Notes: generated by a model from the sequence alone, not told the origin. DNA of 14,843 nt from Flavobacteriales bacterium (GCA_027488055.1 JAIYCK010000240.1:1-14843), one strand, 5' to 3'. Counted from the first letter of the stretch, positions 1 through 8,732 are shown. Translations and numbers: made by a program.

Positions 1-1146
1 GAAATAATCCATCGGTAGAAGTCGGATGTAGTTGTAGGTTTTTCCTTCAGAACTCGTTTCCATATTGTATTCGCTTGATGCGGGACATTCAAGCATGTAT
101 AGATTCTTGGCCATGTAATTTTCAAGGTATTCTTCTTTTGTTTGCGCACTCTGATTGTTCCAGTTGGCATCAGGGTTTAGGATCAATGTTTTGCCATTGA
201 TAAGACGCTCACGTACTTCTGCGATGCTCAACATCTCTCCCTTTTCATTCATCACGTATGCATCGAACGTCGGGTCAATCCACAACCATTTCTTCAGTGT
301 TTCTGAATAAACGGAATTAATAACATGGCAATCTTGGTCAATCTTCAGACTGTCTTTGGGCAGACAGGTAACAATTCTCGATTTAATACCCATAGACAAG
401 TAGCATTCATTCAATACCAATGCAAGTCCTCTGCAATTCAAACCTCTGCTATCCTTTTTGCAGACTTCCAGCATGCTTAAGGCATTTTTGACCTCCGGAT
501 TTCCGTTCATTCCATCGTGGGGAACCAAATCATGAACCCAGTGCATGAGATTGAGAATTTGCAACACATCTGAACCTTGTCCGGCTATGCTGTCCAAGTT
601 AAACCCTTTGCGCAGTGCTGTTAAGTTGGCATTGTCGCTTTGCTGATAGCTAAACGCAGGTAGGGGCCGGTTGTCTGCGAGGTTGTATTTCGTCGCCTTT
701 TTAAGAATGCTTAAATAATCCCCAATTTCTTTCATATTAGCCAGTGTTTTTTGAAACTCAGGTTCATTTCTGAGATTATCTATATCGGGGTCGGTGGCGA
801 GTGTTTTATAGTCATAGTATCCCGAACCGGCTGCAATGGTTTTATTTAAGAATGCGAAGGCTTCTTTTTTGTTGTTAGCCATGGCATATAAGCAGGCCAT
901 GGTATAGTGGGCGCTGATAGTTGTCCCCAAATAGTCCTGTTTGGATATTGAATCGAGTCCATTGTATAGAGCGACATACTCTTTCAATAGAGTTGCATAC
1001 GTTTTGGTATCTTTATTCTCGTACGATGCTTGCCAATTTTCGGCCTTGTTCGCCACAAAACCTTCCATCTTTTCAGACGGCGTAGTTTGCGCAATTAGGC
1101 AGTTGCCTAAGAATAGGGCGATAAATAGTGCTAGTGGGTTTTTCAT
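1..1146 (-). CDS. Exported transglutaminase-like protein, C-terminus cut by window edge
   Basis: This minus-strand frame is open from an ATG at 1146 down to base 1, giving 382 residues without a stop, so the C-terminus lies outside the window. Residues 1-20 form a signal peptide (short basic start, hydrophobic core, LIAQ at the end), so the product should be exported. Residues 25-140 are helical, including an AHYTMACLYAMANNKKEAF stretch that resembles a TPR. Residues 230-300 fit the transglutaminase/cysteine-protease core. The likely triad is Cys238 (LNCRGLAL), His274 (DCHVINSVYSE) and Asp291 (LWIDPTFDAY), with the usual order and roughly the usual spacing. In bacteria this fold is often a peptidase or amidase rather than a crosslinking enzyme, so the reaction is unknown. 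The gene starts 48 bp after the LGDI-repeat membrane protein and is probably the third gene of the sigma-factor unit. I am confident of the fold and not of the substrate. Confidence 0.85.
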   Translation of the reverse strand, partial: MKNPLALFIALFLGNCLIAQTTPSEKMEGFVANKAENWQASYENKDTKTYATLLKEYVALYNGLDSISKQDYLGTTISAHYTMACLYAMANNKKEAFAFLNKTIAAGSGYYDYKTLATDPDIDNLRNEPEFQKTLANMKEIGDYLSILKKATKYNLADNRPLPAFSYQQSDNANLTALRKGFNLDSIAGQGSDVLQILNLMHWVHDLVPHDGMNGNPEVKNALSMLEVCKKDSRGLNCRGLALVLNECYLSMGIKSRIVTCLPKDSLKIDQDCHVINSVYSETLKKWLWIDPTFDAYVMNEKGEMLSIAEVRERLINGKTLILNPDANWNNQSAQTKEEYLENYMAKNLYMLECPASSEYNMETSSEGKTYNYIRLLPMDYF

Positions 1147-1168
1147 TGAATGCGGTGGTTTTAAGTAT

Positions 1169-1195
1169 TGACGTGGTGACTTTTGACTTGTTGAC
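1169..1195. repeat. Four evenly spaced TGAC boxes
   Basis: TGAC occurs at 1169, 1177, 1184 and 1192, that is at spacings of 8, 7 and 8 bp. This covers most of the 48-bp gap between the LGDI-repeat gene and the transglutaminase-like gene; the last box touches the TAG stop of the former. It could be a small tandem repeat or a set of half-sites. It may also be chance, because the gap is short. Confidence 0.3.
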
Positions 1196-2493
1196 TATCG
1201 GACTTTGATTTTACCTAAATCAGTATTCATGATTACATTGAATTTCCCGGTTCCTATTTTCAATCGATCATGAGATTTTTCCTTCAGCTCCGGTCGATTT
1301 ACTTTCACGCTTCCCATGCTAGTGCTTAAGTCCAAGCGGCACTCAGTCAGTGCGTTGGTTAGTTGAACATCAATGTCGCCCAGACTTGTAGTAAGCCTGC
1401 AGGCCTCTGTTAACGTTATGCGTTCTCCTGTGATATCGCCCAAATCCGTATTACTCGTTATCTTTCCTTGCACATCGTTCAGGGAAATGTCGCCAAGGGC
1501 TGTGTTTAAATCGAAGTTTCCCGAGCAATTTTGGGCGGTTATATCTCCCAATGACGAATGCAGTTTAATTGTTTTTCCTTTTAAGCCTTCAGCAGCTATA
1601 TCTCCGAGGTCTGATTCCATTCGCACATCAATACCCTCGGGGATTTGCATGTCGATTGTGCTGGTCTCGGATAGTGTGCTTATACCATTGTAGGACTGAT
1701 TGCTTCTCTTAACATGAAGTGTGAGTACCGAATTATTGATTTCGTAGCTCAGTTTGCATTGACCATCTTTATTTCTCGAGAATAGACCCTTGGCCTTCAA
1801 GTGATAATTGTATTTAATCGTCACGTCCTTTCCGCTATTGCCGTGAACAGCTATGTCGCACTTATCGCCCACAAGGACAATAGAGGTTATACCGTTGAAA
1901 GTCGTACCGACTTGCAAGTGGTCTTCCATCGATTTCCAAAAGCCGGTTTCTGTTTTAGGTTGATACGAATTGGAAAAGTCAAATGAAGGGATTGGAACGT
2001 AAGGTTCAATTGCTGGTTGGTTTTCCAGTGCAAGCAACAACGGTACTTCGGATGAGGAATCTGCCAAGGGCTGAATGAGGTTCGGTTGCAGAAAGAGGGG
2101 GCTTGATGAAGGTTTGCTCAGTTGGTTTTCGCTGTTCGTTGTTGTGTCGAGAACAATGGGAGCGCTTCCCTTATTTGGTTCCGATAGTTGCACGGGCTCA
2201 TCGTTGTCAGATAAGACGAACATGCTTCCGATGAGCGCTGCAGACACAACAGTAGCGAGCAAGGTTCGGATATTCAACCATGTTCTCAAATCAATTTGAG
2301 TATAAAAACGGGCAGTGCCTTTTAACTGGTCAACCATAGTAGAGTCATTTTGAATGGAGTGTTCATTGGTATTTGGGGTAGCATTTCCCAATGCTGCAGT
2401 ATGAATCCAGGAAGCCACATCCGATATTTCGGTGGTCGTTTTTTCCGACTTAAGCGCTTCGAAGAGCTGATTTAATTTTATTTCTGAGTTCAT
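1195..2493 (-). CDS. Membrane-anchored LGDI-repeat (DUF4097-like) protein, probable sigma-factor partner
   Basis: The product has 432 residues from the ATG at 2493. A longer frame begins with TTG at 2514, inside the sigma-factor gene, and was rejected. The ATG lies 1 bp beyond the sigma TAG stop, so the two genes should be translationally coupled. Residues 1-72 are soluble and mostly helical, in the position of a cytoplasmic sigma-binding domain. Residues 73-95 are one transmembrane segment (LNIRTLLATVVSAALIGSM). About 90 Ser/Pro/Asn-rich linker residues follow. From about residue 205 to the end is a beta-rich domain with LGDI-type turns at 296, 315, 333, 351 and 371, then MGSV at 393 and LGKI at 426. 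Repeats every 18-22 residues are typical of a DUF4097 'putative adhesin' beta-solenoid. The layout suggests an anti-sigma factor whose outer part senses the envelope. No classical zinc anti-sigma HxxxCxxC motif is visible, so the anti-sigma role is inferred from position and topology. Confidence 0.8.
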   Translation of the reverse strand: MNSEIKLNQLFEALKSEKTTTEISDVASWIHTAALGNATPNTNEHSIQNDSTMVDQLKGTARFYTQIDLRTWLNIRTLLATVVSAALIGSMFVLSDNDEPVQLSEPNKGSAPIVLDTTTNSENQLSKPSSSPLFLQPNLIQPLADSSSEVPLLLALENQPAIEPYVPIPSFDFSNSYQPKTETGFWKSMEDHLQVGTTFNGITSIVLVGDKCDIAVHGNSGKDVTIKYNYHLKAKGLFSRNKDGQCKLSYEINNSVLTLHVKRSNQSYNGISTLSETSTIDMQIPEGIDVRMESDLGDIAAEGLKGKTIKLHSSLGDITAQNCSGNFDLNTALGDISLNDVQGKITSNTDLGDITGERITLTEACRLTTSLGDIDVQLTNALTECRLDLSTSMGSVKVNRPELKEKSHDRLKIGTGKFNVIMNTDLGKIKVR

Positions 2494-2494
2494 G

Positions 2495-3007
2495 CTATGC
2501 CAATTTGGTTTCAAGCGAGTTCATTAGCTCCGTCAACTGTTTTCTCCCTCGGCTTAAACGTTGTTTAACCGCGGATTCGCCGGCGTTTTGAATCGTCATA
2601 ATTTCTTTGATGGAAAAACCGGATATCTCGAATAGAATGATGCAATCGCGGGTTTCAGGGTCTAACTTGTCCAGTTGCTGATACAAATGCTGTATTTCGA
2701 TTTGACGTTCAACCGGGGCTTCATGTGTGCTTAGTTGAAGGTTATTGTGGTTGAAATTATCGGTATAAATCGGACGCATCTTTTTTCGTTGGTTGGAAAG
2801 AATGCGAGTTGCAATTCCGAATAAAAAGTATAGAAATGCCTCTTGTGATTTTAGGGTGTCGAACTTTTCGAATGCCACAATTAATGTGTCATGCATGATG
2901 TCTTTAAAATGGAACTCACCGAAAGCACGTGTTTTGCAATACCGCTCGAACCGGTCATGAACCGGAGCGTATAGTTGCATAAAACGTTCTTGTTTGGTTA
3001 ATTCCAT
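2495..3007 (-). CDS. ECF (extracytoplasmic function) RNA polymerase sigma factor
   Basis: The product has 170 residues from the ATG at 3007 (MELTKQERFMQLYAP). The frame extends upstream to a GTG at 3061, but that would add an untypical Cys/Tyr-rich stretch across the leader, so the ATG is preferred. Residues 8-75 match sigma region 2: a helical RNA-polymerase-binding segment, then DIMHDTLIVAFEKFDT and a YFLFGIATRILSNQRKK stretch. Residues 105-160 match region 4, which recognises the -35 element. It contains LDPETRDCIILFEISGFS, then the helix-turn-helix IKEIMTIQNAGESAVKQRLSR and a basic end. Region 3 is absent, as usual for ECF factors. The next gene, 1 bp downstream, encodes a membrane protein with the topology of an anti-sigma factor. 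The unit is probably an envelope-responsive, self-regulated operon. The target promoters cannot be told from this window. Confidence 0.93.
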   Translation of the reverse strand: MELTKQERFMQLYAPVHDRFERYCKTRAFGEFHFKDIMHDTLIVAFEKFDTLKSQEAFLYFLFGIATRILSNQRKKMRPIYTDNFNHNNLQLSTHEAPVERQIEIQHLYQQLDKLDPETRDCIILFEISGFSIKEIMTIQNAGESAVKQRLSRGRKQLTELMNSLETKLA

Positions 3008-3027
3008 CAATAGATTTTGTGAGTAAG

Positions 3028-3052
3028 TGTAACAACTCCCCAAAAAGTTACA
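3028..3052. promoter_or_regulatory. Inverted repeat TGTAAC-N13-GTTACA before the sigma gene
   Basis: Six-base arms at 3028-3033 and 3047-3052 are exact reverse complements with 13 bp between them, 20 bp upstream of the chosen sigma-factor ATG. On the minus strand a TAACTTTT lies at the distal arm and resembles the Bacteroidota -7 element TAnnTTTG, but no well-placed -33 TTG was found. It could be an operator, a leader hairpin or part of an ECF autoregulatory promoter. The role is inferred. Confidence 0.35.
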
Positions 3053-3125
3053 ATAGGGCACAACCTTTTTTTAATAGAATCTTTCTGATGAAATTCAAGT
3101 TGATGAATTCTTAACCAGCTGGCCC

Positions 3126-6100
3126 CTAATCCCTCACCAACATCACATATCCCGACTTGCTTTCTCCCTGCTGCCCTTGGAGCGGTTGCAGAATCCAATA
3201 GTACGTGCCTTCTGACGCATCTGTTCCGCCCCAACCTTGCGATAGATTTTGAGTGGTGAAAATCTCAACTCCCCAACGATTGAAAATTGTGAGTTGCCAG
3301 TTACCAGGAAATGCTTCAAACGGCTTAAATCGATCGTTGTCGCCATCGCCATTGGGCGAGAATATGTTGGGCAGGGTGATGGTGCCGTCGCTTTCAATGA
3401 GAATGAAGGATGACAAGCTGTCGACACAACCGTTGGCATTTTCAACTACCAGCGAAATGGCGTAGTTACCAGGAATAGGAGGGAAGTTGACTACTGGATT
3501 TTGTTCCACGGAAGCAGCGGGTGTACCGTCCTCAAAACTCCAGTTGTAGGATAAAGGACCCACACTGCTGGTTGAGGTGAATGTAATTTCCGTATCGTCA
3601 ATTGTGATGGGTTGCGGATTGGCGCTAAAGTTTGCGATTGGCGCATCATTCAATGTAATCGTTATGGCATCGCTAAAGCTGCATCCGAAGGAGTCCGTAA
3701 CACTTACACTGTAGGTGCCGCTTTCGTCAACCGAATAACTATCGTCGGTGCTGCCATCTTGCCAAGTGTAGGATTCGAAGCCGAATGCTGATAACAATAT
3801 GGTTTCTCCTTCACACGCGGTTGTATCATTTCCAAGGTCCAAGTTGCTGTTGCGAATGACGATGGTCGTATTATCGAAGCAGATATTTTCCGAGGCATTT
3901 TGTGGAAGGGCGTATGTCAAGGTGGTTACAAACGAAAGTGGTTGCTGACAGAGAACCTCATCAATCAATTCACCATTGGTGGGGTCGATATGATTGAGCG
4001 TTCCGTTTGCACTAACCCCCCAAAGTTCATTGGCGGTATAGTCGAAGGCAAGACCGCGCAAGTCAGGCGCCGTGTTGCCAATGGTGACGACTTCCGCCGT
4101 ATTCGGATTTATTTCTAACAGTATGCCATTGGCTGTTGTCGCCCAAAGTACATCCGACGTCGGATCGTAGGCAAGTCCGTTGATGCCATCACCTCCTGCA
4201 GCGAAGAAATTGTCAATGGCGAATAAATCCAAATCCCCAATGGCAGTGAGCTCTCCTGTGGTCACATCGATGGTGTAGACAGTTTGGATCAAAGGATCAC
4301 CATTGCCGGTTTCTGGAATACCGATGGCAAAGAATCGATTGTTGGTGTTGTCATAATCACCTGCATAGAATTGATGATTGGAGTAGGTGAAAATTGGTGT
4401 CACAACTCCTGATTCGACATTCACCCATGACAAGGCAGGGATAGTCACTATGTTGGAAAGCCCATATAAGGTGTTGGTGGCAGCATGAAATCCCATGGCC
4501 GTCCAGTCGTTGCCAGTGTTGCTTTGAATGGTGTCCAGACTGCCATCCACCGTGCTAATGTAGAATATCAGATCTTCTCCGCTATGATCATATGCAAGGA
4601 AATTACCTCCTTCATTATTTGACTCTGTAATAAATACTTGTAATGTTAGATTGGCCTCACCCGCTTGCACTTCTTGCGCCGATGGAATGTACAAGGGTTG
4701 CGCGACTGAGTCCGATGGGATGAAGGTCCCGCCGCCGATCCATTGCAGACTGGTGTACGATTCAAAAAGGCTAAGGTCTGCTTCGAGTTGAACAGTATCG
4801 CCCGCGCAGATGCTGATCGTAGCCGGAAGATCAAGCAATTCGCAAGGGGGCTGAGTGGTTGCGCATGGCAGCACTGTTATCTGATCCGACGAATCGCAGC
4901 CATTTGCTCCGCTGCCATCGGAGCAAGGTCCCGTCACACACGCAACATAGGTGCCTGGTTCCGTCACCGTGAAGTAGCGCGTGCTGTTGTCGGGCCATGT
5001 ATTTTCGGGGCCGCTGAAGCAATCGCCTCCCCATTCCCAGTATTCACCAAAGCCCGCATCGAGCACAATGGAGTCACCAGCACAGAGGTAGACGGTATCG
5101 GGACCAAACTCGATGTAATCGGAGTATGGATTGTAAAATATCCATGACGGGAAGTTCGGCAGCGATGCGAAAATTGACTCCGGGTTATTGCCAAAGCTGA
5201 ATGCTTCCTGCGTCACATTTGGCGTGACATTGTTCGCGCAGTGGATGGCTCCAACTTTGCTTTCGGCGTTATCGTTTATCCAACAGAAGTAGATGTTCAT
5301 ATCAGGTGCCATCTGCATGTAGTAAGCACTGGTATTGTTTGCTATGACTTCCTGTGTCGAGCCAACGCTCACTCCTTGTTCAAAAGCGGTTATCAAATTG
5401 TAACGAACCAATTGCTGAGAACTAGTTAATGTGGCGTACAGATAATTTGAATTGTGTGAGAACTCAGCGGCCTCCGAACCAATCGTCGGCAATTGTTCGG
5501 GATCGGACAAAACACCTGTGTTTAAATCAAATTCTAACAGCAATCCGCTGGAGGTTACGACTTTGCTACAGCACGGAAATAGCGGATTGGCTGCAATGGG
5601 GGAAGCTTTGATGAATCCAGATTGCGGTGTTTCGGTTTCATAGATTGAAGCGATTGCGACTCCTTGGGAGGTGACACTGTATACCCCAATACCCGTGGTA
5701 TCTTGATTGATCAGAATCCAATAGTCCGTGCCGTTGGCATGTCGGATCGCACAAAGTCCTTCCATGGAAAAATCATGCACTGGAACATCCGCTTCCACCA
5801 CATCTCCCAGTCCATTGTTCAAAGACATGTCTATTTTGAAGTAACGAAATCCTCTTCCATTCGGCTGCAAGGCCAACACTTCGGGAGTGGCATCTACGTA
5901 ATGCTCTATTTCATCAACGCAAAACAAGTAGTATATATTCGGCTCGCCGGGAGCAGGTATGATAACCGACGACTGTGCAGCACTGAACCCACCACCTTCG
6001 ATGCCCTGCATGTCGTACATTACTTCATGATTTTTGTTCCAAATGGTGCCGGGGTCTTGCATGCTTTCGGCAATGCGCCCACCACCGTTGGAGTAGAATA

Positions 6101-6293
6101 GGAGAGTGCCAGAAGAATCACAATAGGCCGTACATCCTTCATTGGATGACATTGCACCGGTTATTTGAACCGCTTCGCCCGAATTGAAGTCAAGACCATA
6201 GCCAAATCCGAAGTGCCAGACATTGGCTTCTTTTTGGCCTATCAGTGTGATTGAAAAAAAAGAAAAATAGAGTGCTGTGATGAATAGCTTCAT
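3126..6293 (-). CDS. Secreted T9SS type B multidomain protein with beta-propeller-like and PKD domains
   Basis: The product has 1055 residues from the ATG at 6293. That start gives a clean signal peptide (LFITALYFSFFSITLIGQ), while an extension to 6338 would bury it. Residues 24-400 begin NVWHFGFGYGLDFNSG and contain a GTLLFYSNGG motif, as in propeller-like repeats of Bacteroidota surface proteins. Two Ig-like beta domains follow (about 405-560, motifs LCAGDSIVLDAG and ICAGDTVQLEAD). A second propeller-like region lies at about 565-800, then an Ig-like domain (about 817-884) and a PKD domain (about 885-972, with YNWSFEDG). Residues 976-1055 are the type B sorting domain (gliding-motility-associated/CHU_C family): FSPNGDGDNDRF, the hallmark IFNRWG and a C-terminal GYVMLVRD. 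The protein should be secreted by T9SS and attached to the surface or released. No catalytic motif was seen, so adhesion or matrix binding is likelier. An AAAGGA sequence before the ATG overlaps the stop of the preceding gene, which suggests coupling. Confidence 0.9.
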   Translation of the reverse strand: MKLFITALYFSFFSITLIGQKEANVWHFGFGYGLDFNSGEAVQITGAMSSNEGCTAYCDSSGTLLFYSNGGGRIAESMQDPGTIWNKNHEVMYDMQGIEGGGFSAAQSSVIIPAPGEPNIYYLFCVDEIEHYVDATPEVLALQPNGRGFRYFKIDMSLNNGLGDVVEADVPVHDFSMEGLCAIRHANGTDYWILINQDTTGIGVYSVTSQGVAIASIYETETPQSGFIKASPIAANPLFPCCSKVVTSSGLLLEFDLNTGVLSDPEQLPTIGSEAAEFSHNSNYLYATLTSSQQLVRYNLITAFEQGVSVGSTQEVIANNTSAYYMQMAPDMNIYFCWINDNAESKVGAIHCANNVTPNVTQEAFSFGNNPESIFASLPNFPSWIFYNPYSDYIEFGPDTVYLCAGDSIVLDAGFGEYWEWGGDCFSGPENTWPDNSTRYFTVTEPGTYVACVTGPCSDGSGANGCDSSDQITVLPCATTQPPCELLDLPATISICAGDTVQLEADLSLFESYTSLQWIGGGTFIPSDSVAQPLYIPSAQEVQAGEANLTLQVFITESNNEGGNFLAYDHSGEDLIFYISTVDGSLDTIQSNTGNDWTAMGFHAATNTLYGLSNIVTIPALSWVNVESGVVTPIFTYSNHQFYAGDYDNTNNRFFAIGIPETGNGDPLIQTVYTIDVTTGELTAIGDLDLFAIDNFFAAGGDGINGLAYDPTSDVLWATTANGILLEINPNTAEVVTIGNTAPDLRGLAFDYTANELWGVSANGTLNHIDPTNGELIDEVLCQQPLSFVTTLTYALPQNASENICFDNTTIVIRNSNLDLGNDTTACEGETILLSAFGFESYTWQDGSTDDSYSVDESGTYSVSVTDSFGCSFSDAITITLNDAPIANFSANPQPITIDDTEITFTSTSSVGPLSYNWSFEDGTPAASVEQNPVVNFPPIPGNYAISLVVENANGCVDSLSSFILIESDGTITLPNIFSPNGDGDNDRFKPFEAFPGNWQLTIFNRWGVEIFTTQNLSQGWGGTDASEGTYYWILQPLQGQQGESKSGYVMLVRD

Positions 6294-6303
6294 GATAATT
6301 CCT

Positions 6304-8670
6304 TTAACGAATGATTGTAACGTGTCCCTGAAACTCAAATCGTTCTCCCGACTTTAAGGAGTTGGTTGAGATGTAGTAGTTATAAATTCCGTCTGGAATA
6401 TAATGATCATTTCCATTTACCCCACCGGTCCAGGCCTGCGAGGGGTCTTTACTCGAAAACACAAGTTCGCCCCATCGATTGAAGATGTCAAACTGAAAAT
6501 TGTTGACATCGATGCCTGTGCCTTGTAATTGAAACACGTCGTTGATGCCATCGCCGTTGGGGGTAAATGCCGAGGGTACAAACAGGTTGAATTGCTCATT
6601 GACGGTGATAACACCGTTGATGAAATCTGAGCAGCCATCCGATGAGGTAACTACCAATTGCACGGGATACGAACCTCCAGCACCTGCAGGAAGACTGAGC
6701 GTAGGGCTTTGGTTCATACTCACAATTTCAAGCGAGGGCAAGGAAATCGTCCATTCCCACGTTGCGATGTCTCCCTCTGATAAATCAATCAGCGTTACAT
6801 CGGTGTTGTCGGCTTCAAGTAGGAGGGGATCTGTGGAGTAACTGGCTTCGGGTTGTGGAAACGCTTGGAGGTAATCAGTGAGCAAGGTGTCGTAGGTGCA
6901 ACCAATGGCCGTCGATACTTCAAGCGCAATATCGAATACACCGGGTTGAATGGGAGTGAACGTCACAGTCGATTGATTCGCATAGGGTGTGCCGTCGATG
7001 GTCCATTGTTGTGAAGTAAAGGTTCCTGGGGCTGTTTCGTTGGTGAGTATAAACTGGGCAGGCATGCATAGTGCCGTGTCTGAAATACTCAATGCAATGG
7101 CGATGGGGGCGTCAACAGATACGTCAAAACAATCGGAAAGCGTTTGTGCATTCACATCCGTGACGGTCACGCAGGCTTCTCCATCTTCGATGGCGATGAC
7201 GCTACACGAGGCATCGCTGCAAACAGGCACTGCATTATATGTCCATTCATAGCTAAAGGGACCTTGGCCGTTTTGCATTTCTAATAGCCCTAATGACAAC
7301 GTTCCGCCATAACATACAGCGGTATCATTGGGAATCGTGATGGTCCAAGCAGGCGTCAATGGATTGACGCAACAATTTCCGCCATCTGAAATATCATATA
7401 TCTCTGTGAACCAACAATCGTATTGCGTGTAGTGAAAGAGCAGATCGTCGTCGAAGGCGGTGAGAAAATAATACACGACTTCATCAGGGGTATTGCCTCC
7501 TCCGGCGGGGTATAGGGTATCGCATTGCCCGCCGACCCCAACCATAAGTCCTGGCCCGCTAAAAAGTCCTCCCCAACCACCTGCTCCGTTGCCATGCAAT
7601 GGTTCATATCCTACCGGTGGAGCGGTCAGAATTTGGGTTATCGAAGGGTCTACCCCGGAAATAGTGGTGGTCGGAATACCCAGTCCGCAGTTATTGTTTC
7701 CTTGCGATGAGTTGAATCCGGCGTAAAGCACTTCAGCTACATTGCTCGCAAATGGCCCTGATATATTGACTTCCACAGGCTCATAGGTACATATACCAAT
7801 TTTCAGGTTAGGAATGTCCTGGTCCACATTGATGTTGAGCGTGCCTCCGTCATAATTGGAGAATATCACCACGTTGCCTGTTCCGTTGCAGAGGGGGGAG
7901 ACATCCGGATTAGTGACTCCCTGATATCCAGTGTTCAAAAACCATTGGTGTTTCATGCCTTCGGCCGGAAAGCCATCGGGAGTATTGCTGGATGGAAATG
8001 CGCAAGTAGATGTCGATGATGTACCGAAGGTGTCGGGCAGCCAGGCCGCACCAGGGTCAACGGAACGTGTGGCGAAGGTGCCGGCAGTGTCGCCCGAGCC
8101 TACGCGAATACCCACATGCACCGCGGTGATCGGTGCTGCTACCCCTTGGAAGGGACCATAAATGAATGAGATGCTTCCGAAACCAAAGCCTGTGTAGGCT
8201 GTATTGATAATGCGCGCTTGAAATGAAAAGGACTCGCCAGCATACCCCACGCGACGTACATTTTTCCATTGAACATAGATGCCCTGAAAGTCGATGGTGT
8301 AGCTCACTTTGGAAGTGGCATCGATGCCCTCGAGGTTGGTGGCAAAGGGGGCAATCACCGGTGCGGAAATGCCTTGTGAAAGAGGGTCGTAGTTGTTGGC
8401 GGATGGAGCAGTACTCAAGGTCATGAAGCCGTTGGTGCTGACAAACAGGGAAGTATGGGCTTCAACTCCCATGGTTACCGGCAAAGTGTTGATGGCGGCA
8501 GATACTTCATCATCGAATGCCCCTGAAAAGACCACTTGATCACCCGTAAGTTCTGCCCAAGTGTCGGTGGATTGAAAAATGTAATTGTAGTCCAACACCT
8601 GTCCAAAGAGAGCACATTGGCAGATCATAATCAGCAAAGTAGCCAAGTAGTATCGATTGTTGAATCGCAT
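6304..8670 (-). CDS. Secreted T9SS type B protein with PKD-like domains
   Basis: The product has 788 residues from the ATG at 8670, which opens a signal peptide (RYYLATLLIMICQCALFGQ). The frame continues upstream to 8778 through a poly-Phe/Lys stretch encoded by a terminator-like sequence, so that extension was rejected. Residues 25-260 form a beta-rich N-terminal domain with SLFVSTNGFMTLS and FYGPFQG-type turns. The middle (about 270-450) is Gly/Asn/Cys-rich, with paired cysteines that suggest disulfides. Residues about 450-525 look Ig-like, and two PKD-like domains follow (about 530-695). Residues 697-788 are the type B sorting domain, with SAFTPNGDGINDVFQ, DIFNRWGELVFSS and a final GHVTIIR. 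It is exported by T9SS; the role is unknown, with adhesion most plausible. It ends 10 bp before the second T9SS cargo gene, and the two form an operon. The two proteins share the C-terminal domain but have different N-terminal halves, so they are not simple duplicates. Confidence 0.9.
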   Translation of the reverse strand: MRFNNRYYLATLLIMICQCALFGQVLDYNYIFQSTDTWAELTGDQVVFSGAFDDEVSAAINTLPVTMGVEAHTSLFVSTNGFMTLSTAPSANNYDPLSQGISAPVIAPFATNLEGIDATSKVSYTIDFQGIYVQWKNVRRVGYAGESFSFQARIINTAYTGFGFGSISFIYGPFQGVAAPITAVHVGIRVGSGDTAGTFATRSVDPGAAWLPDTFGTSSTSTCAFPSSNTPDGFPAEGMKHQWFLNTGYQGVTNPDVSPLCNGTGNVVIFSNYDGGTLNINVDQDIPNLKIGICTYEPVEVNISGPFASNVAEVLYAGFNSSQGNNNCGLGIPTTTISGVDPSITQILTAPPVGYEPLHGNGAGGWGGLFSGPGLMVGVGGQCDTLYPAGGGNTPDEVVYYFLTAFDDDLLFHYTQYDCWFTEIYDISDGGNCCVNPLTPAWTITIPNDTAVCYGGTLSLGLLEMQNGQGPFSYEWTYNAVPVCSDASCSVIAIEDGEACVTVTDVNAQTLSDCFDVSVDAPIAIALSISDTALCMPAQFILTNETAPGTFTSQQWTIDGTPYANQSTVTFTPIQPGVFDIALEVSTAIGCTYDTLLTDYLQAFPQPEASYSTDPLLLEADNTDVTLIDLSEGDIATWEWTISLPSLEIVSMNQSPTLSLPAGAGGSYPVQLVVTSSDGCSDFINGVITVNEQFNLFVPSAFTPNGDGINDVFQLQGTGIDVNNFQFDIFNRWGELVFSSKDPSQAWTGGVNGNDHYIPDGIYNYYISTNSLKSGERFEFQGHVTIIR

Positions 8671-8700
8671 GAATGAATTCTTTGTTAGCTTAAAAAAAGA

Positions 8701-8732
8701 AAAAAAAAAAGGTTGCACACGATCAACCTTTT
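8701..8732 (-). terminator. Rho-independent terminator (or leader attenuator) on the minus strand
   Basis: Perfect 9-bp arms AAAAGGTTG (8707-8715) and CAACCTTTT (8724-8732) enclose an 8-base loop. Read on the minus strand, the hairpin runs into a ten-base T tract (8710-8701), followed by one C and another T-rich run. It would end transcripts of the 163-residue gene. It also lies only about 30 bp upstream of the first T9SS cargo gene, which leaves little room for a separate promoter, so it may instead act in the leader of that operon. Between the hairpin and the 163-residue gene (8733-8903) I see no gene. Confidence 0.75.

Noticed and set aside
2494..2514. TTG start at 2514 for the LGDI-repeat protein, overlapping the sigma gene
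   Set aside because: An ATG 1 bp after the sigma stop is a better start and the extra seven residues add nothing recognisable.
3008..3061. GTG start at 3061 for the sigma factor
   Set aside because: The extension is Cys/Tyr-rich, crosses an inverted repeat in the leader, and is not part of sigma region 2.
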